DNA of 6,643 nucleotides from Eubacteriales Family XIII. Incertae Sedis bacterium (GTDB lineage Bacteria > Bacillota > Clostridia > Peptostreptococcales > Anaerovoracaceae), in contig JAIRTJ010000081.1 of assembly GCA_031254995.1 (NCBI GenBank), forward strand, positions 1-6,643. The letters are read 5' to 3'. Shown piece after piece: positions 4,923-6,643 of the stretch (positions are counted from its first letter, which is position 1; each line of letters opens with the position of its first letter). The translations under genes and the position numbers were made by a program. The notes below the pieces were generated by a model, which was not told the DNA's origin, searched no databases, and was given only the letters and a program-made list of their open reading frames with translations.

Positions 4923-6643
4923 TGGAACGATTGAAACGATGGGATTTGAGCGTATTGTACGAGTCTTTTGAGGACGAGCGGTTCGCCGCGGATTTGATGC
5001 GGGCCGAACGGCTGTCTAGCGCGACTCCGGATCCGAAAGAAGATATGTTTTCGTTCTTTGAACGATTGCGAACAGCGATATATCTGATCGGGGATGTCGC
5101 CTCTTTCGTGAATTTGACTTTGATGACGGACAGCGAACACGCAGGCGCAAAGCGTTTCTCAGAACGGATTTTGCGCTTGGAGGATTGGTTGCGTCGAGAA
5201 AAGACGCGGTTTTTTCGGCGCATCGGCGCCGGCGACATCATCTCCGACGACGCGGGCTGTGAGCTGTACGCGGAGTATGCGGAAGACCGGAGAAAAATCG
5301 TCGCGCATCTGATTCCCGAGCCTTTGGAATCCGCTCTCGCGGATCTGCAACGCACGGGATCCTACGCGTGGCAAGCTCTTCGCAACGAATTGGACGCCGT
5401 TGCGGTCGTTTCGGATTCGGACGGCGGCGCGACGACGCGACCTTTGTCGGACGTGCGCGGTCTTTACGCGCATCGCTCGCAGAGCGTTCGCCGCCGGGCG
5501 TTCGAGGATGAGATTCGCTGTTGCAAGACATACGAGATCCCGATGGCCGCTTGTTTGAATGCGGTGAAAGGCGAGGCTCTGTCCTTGGTCGGTCTGCGCG
5601 GCTTTGACGATGTGCTGGATCAAATGTTGTTTGAAAACAGAATGGATCGAGAGACCCTCGAAGCGATGCTCAATTCCGTGCGAAGGCATTTGCCGATCTT
5701 TCGCGATTATTTAAAGGGAAAAGCGCGTCGTTTGGGTTTCGAAGAGAGCCTTCATTACCGCGATCTTACGGCGCCGACGGAGGACGTCATTTCGCGATTC
5801 GACCGAGGAGAGTCTCGTGAAATGCTGATCGAGATCTTCGAGCGCTTTTCTCCGGAGATGGGCGGATTGTTCGAAAGGGCGTTTGAAGAGCGATGGATAG
5901 ATTCGGAGCCGCGACGAGGAAAGATAAGCGGCGCGCTGTGCGTCGATCTGCTTTCTCACGATTGCAGTCGCGTGCTCGTGAATGATGCGGGAACGCTTTC
6001 CGATATCAGCGCCGTCGCGCATGAGATGGGACATGCCTTTTTAAATCTTCAATTGAGGGATGTTCCTGCGCTCTTTCGAGACGCTCCCACGCCGATTTGC
6101 GAAATGACGGGCATTTTCAACGAAACCGTATTCCATGAAGCGATGTTGCGAGACTGCCCCGCAGACAGCAGACATGTTTTTCTTGAAGCGAGCCTCTCGG
6201 AGTTGACGCAGGGCATCGCGGATGTTTACAGCCGCTTTCTGTTCGAAAAGGAGGTCTTTGAGCGCCGAAAAGAGAGCAACCTGACGGCGGCGGACTTCAA
6301 TGAGATCATGAGTCGGGCGCAACGCGCGGCGTATGGGGACGGTCTGCGCGAGGATGGGGCGCATCCTTATATGTGGATGCGCAAACCGCATTACTATATT
6401 CCGGACTATCATTATTACAATTTCCCCTATATCTTCGGCCTGCTTTTCGCCAGGGGACTCTATTGCCGGTATTCGGAGGAGCCGAAGTCATTCTTCGCGC
6501 GGTATAAAACGTTTTTGGCGAATTCCTGCAAGGGGGACGTCCTCGAAATCGCCGGGCGCATTGGAGTCGACTTGCGCGACGACGCATTTTGGGACAGCGC
6601 GTTTGAGTCGATTGCCGAAAAAGTGCGGGAATATCTCGCGTAA
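4922..6643 (+). CDS. M3 family oligoendopeptidase (PepF-like)
   Basis: A zinc endopeptidase of 573 aa (570 from the alternative start), normal for the M3B oligoendopeptidase F group, which cleaves internal bonds of short peptides in the cytoplasm. The N-terminus RWDLSVLYESFED is the family's standard opening. A largely helical body leads to the active site HEMGH at 367-371, where H367 and H371 bind zinc and E368 is catalytic. E394 in ICEMTGIFNE, 23 residues later, is the likely third ligand. Further on, RKPHYYIPDYHYYNFPYIFG (487-506) matches the conserved PepF segment carrying substrate-binding His and Tyr residues. No signal peptide is seen. The GTG at 4922 lies 3 nt after the upstream stop, but TTG at 4931 is better placed behind GAGGGG and is probably the true start. 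The stop TAA is the last three bases of the window, so any following gene or terminator is not visible. Peptide length preference cannot be read from sequence. Confidence 0.93.
   Translation: MERLKRWDLSVLYESFEDERFAADLMRAERLSSATPDPKEDMFSFFERLRTAIYLIGDVASFVNLTLMTDSEHAGAKRFSERILRLEDWLRREKTRFFRRIGAGDIISDDAGCELYAEYAEDRRKIVAHLIPEPLESALADLQRTGSYAWQALRNELDAVAVVSDSDGGATTRPLSDVRGLYAHRSQSVRRRAFEDEIRCCKTYEIPMAACLNAVKGEALSLVGLRGFDDVLDQMLFENRMDRETLEAMLNSVRRHLPIFRDYLKGKARRLGFEESLHYRDLTAPTEDVISRFDRGESREMLIEIFERFSPEMGGLFERAFEERWIDSEPRRGKISGALCVDLLSHDCSRVLVNDAGTLSDISAVAHEMGHAFLNLQLRDVPALFRDAPTPICEMTGIFNETVFHEAMLRDCPADSRHVFLEASLSELTQGIADVYSRFLFEKEVFERRKESNLTAADFNEIMSRAQRAAYGDGLREDGAHPYMWMRKPHYYIPDYHYYNFPYIFGLLFARGLYCRYSEEPKSFFARYKTFLANSCKGDVLEIAGRIGVDLRDDAFWDSAFESIAEKVREYLA

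Noticed and set aside
1..6643. CRISPR arrays, tRNA or rRNA genes, insertion sequences and long direct repeats.
   Set aside because: None is visible; coding sequence fills the window almost completely and no repeat units or transposase motifs were seen.

Overview
The window is one dense, plus-strand gene cluster, probably from a Bacillota (Clostridia-like) bacterium. That placement is an inference from three things: strong GGAGG-type ribosome binding sites, a MATE transporter with a Firmicutes-style first helix, and an oligoendopeptidase F-type M3 peptidase. The DNA is moderately GC-rich by eye. Nothing in the sequence fixes the genus.

Layout. Positions 2-166 are the last 54 codons of an oligopeptide-type ABC transporter solute-binding protein (SBP family 5). 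After a 24-nt gap come four complete genes. These are an M14-type zinc carboxypeptidase homologue (191-1570), a 12-helix MATE exporter (1567-2946, 4-nt ATGA overlap), a large M28/DUF4910-like zinc peptidase with a PA-like insert and a C-terminal winged-helix-like domain (2924-4918, 23-nt overlap), and an M3B/PepF-type oligoendopeptidase (4922-6643, 3 nt after the preceding stop). The last gene ends exactly at the window edge. No gap exceeds 25 nt and no terminator is visible, so the five genes most likely form one operon whose promoter lies upstream of the window.

How the parts fit. The binding protein would deliver extracellular peptides to an Opp/Dpp importer encoded upstream. Three zinc peptidases of unrelated folds (M14, M28-like, M3) all lack signal peptides and so should act in the cytoplasm, on C-terminal, N-terminal and internal bonds of short peptides. 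The MATE pump is the odd partner: it could export a toxic peptide, a breakdown product or an unrelated drug. The simplest reading is peptide scavenging; a peptide-antibiotic detoxification or peptide-signal turnover module is a more speculative alternative.

Most notable details are an in-frame A AAA AAG slippery heptamer at the junction between the M28-like protein's body and its winged helix, where a -1 slip would stop four codons later and remove that domain; a CxxC-x8-CxC cysteine cluster just before the catalytic Glu of the M14 protein; a probable TTG start for the M3 peptidase; and a promoter-like TTGGTA-N17-TATAAT inside the MATE gene.
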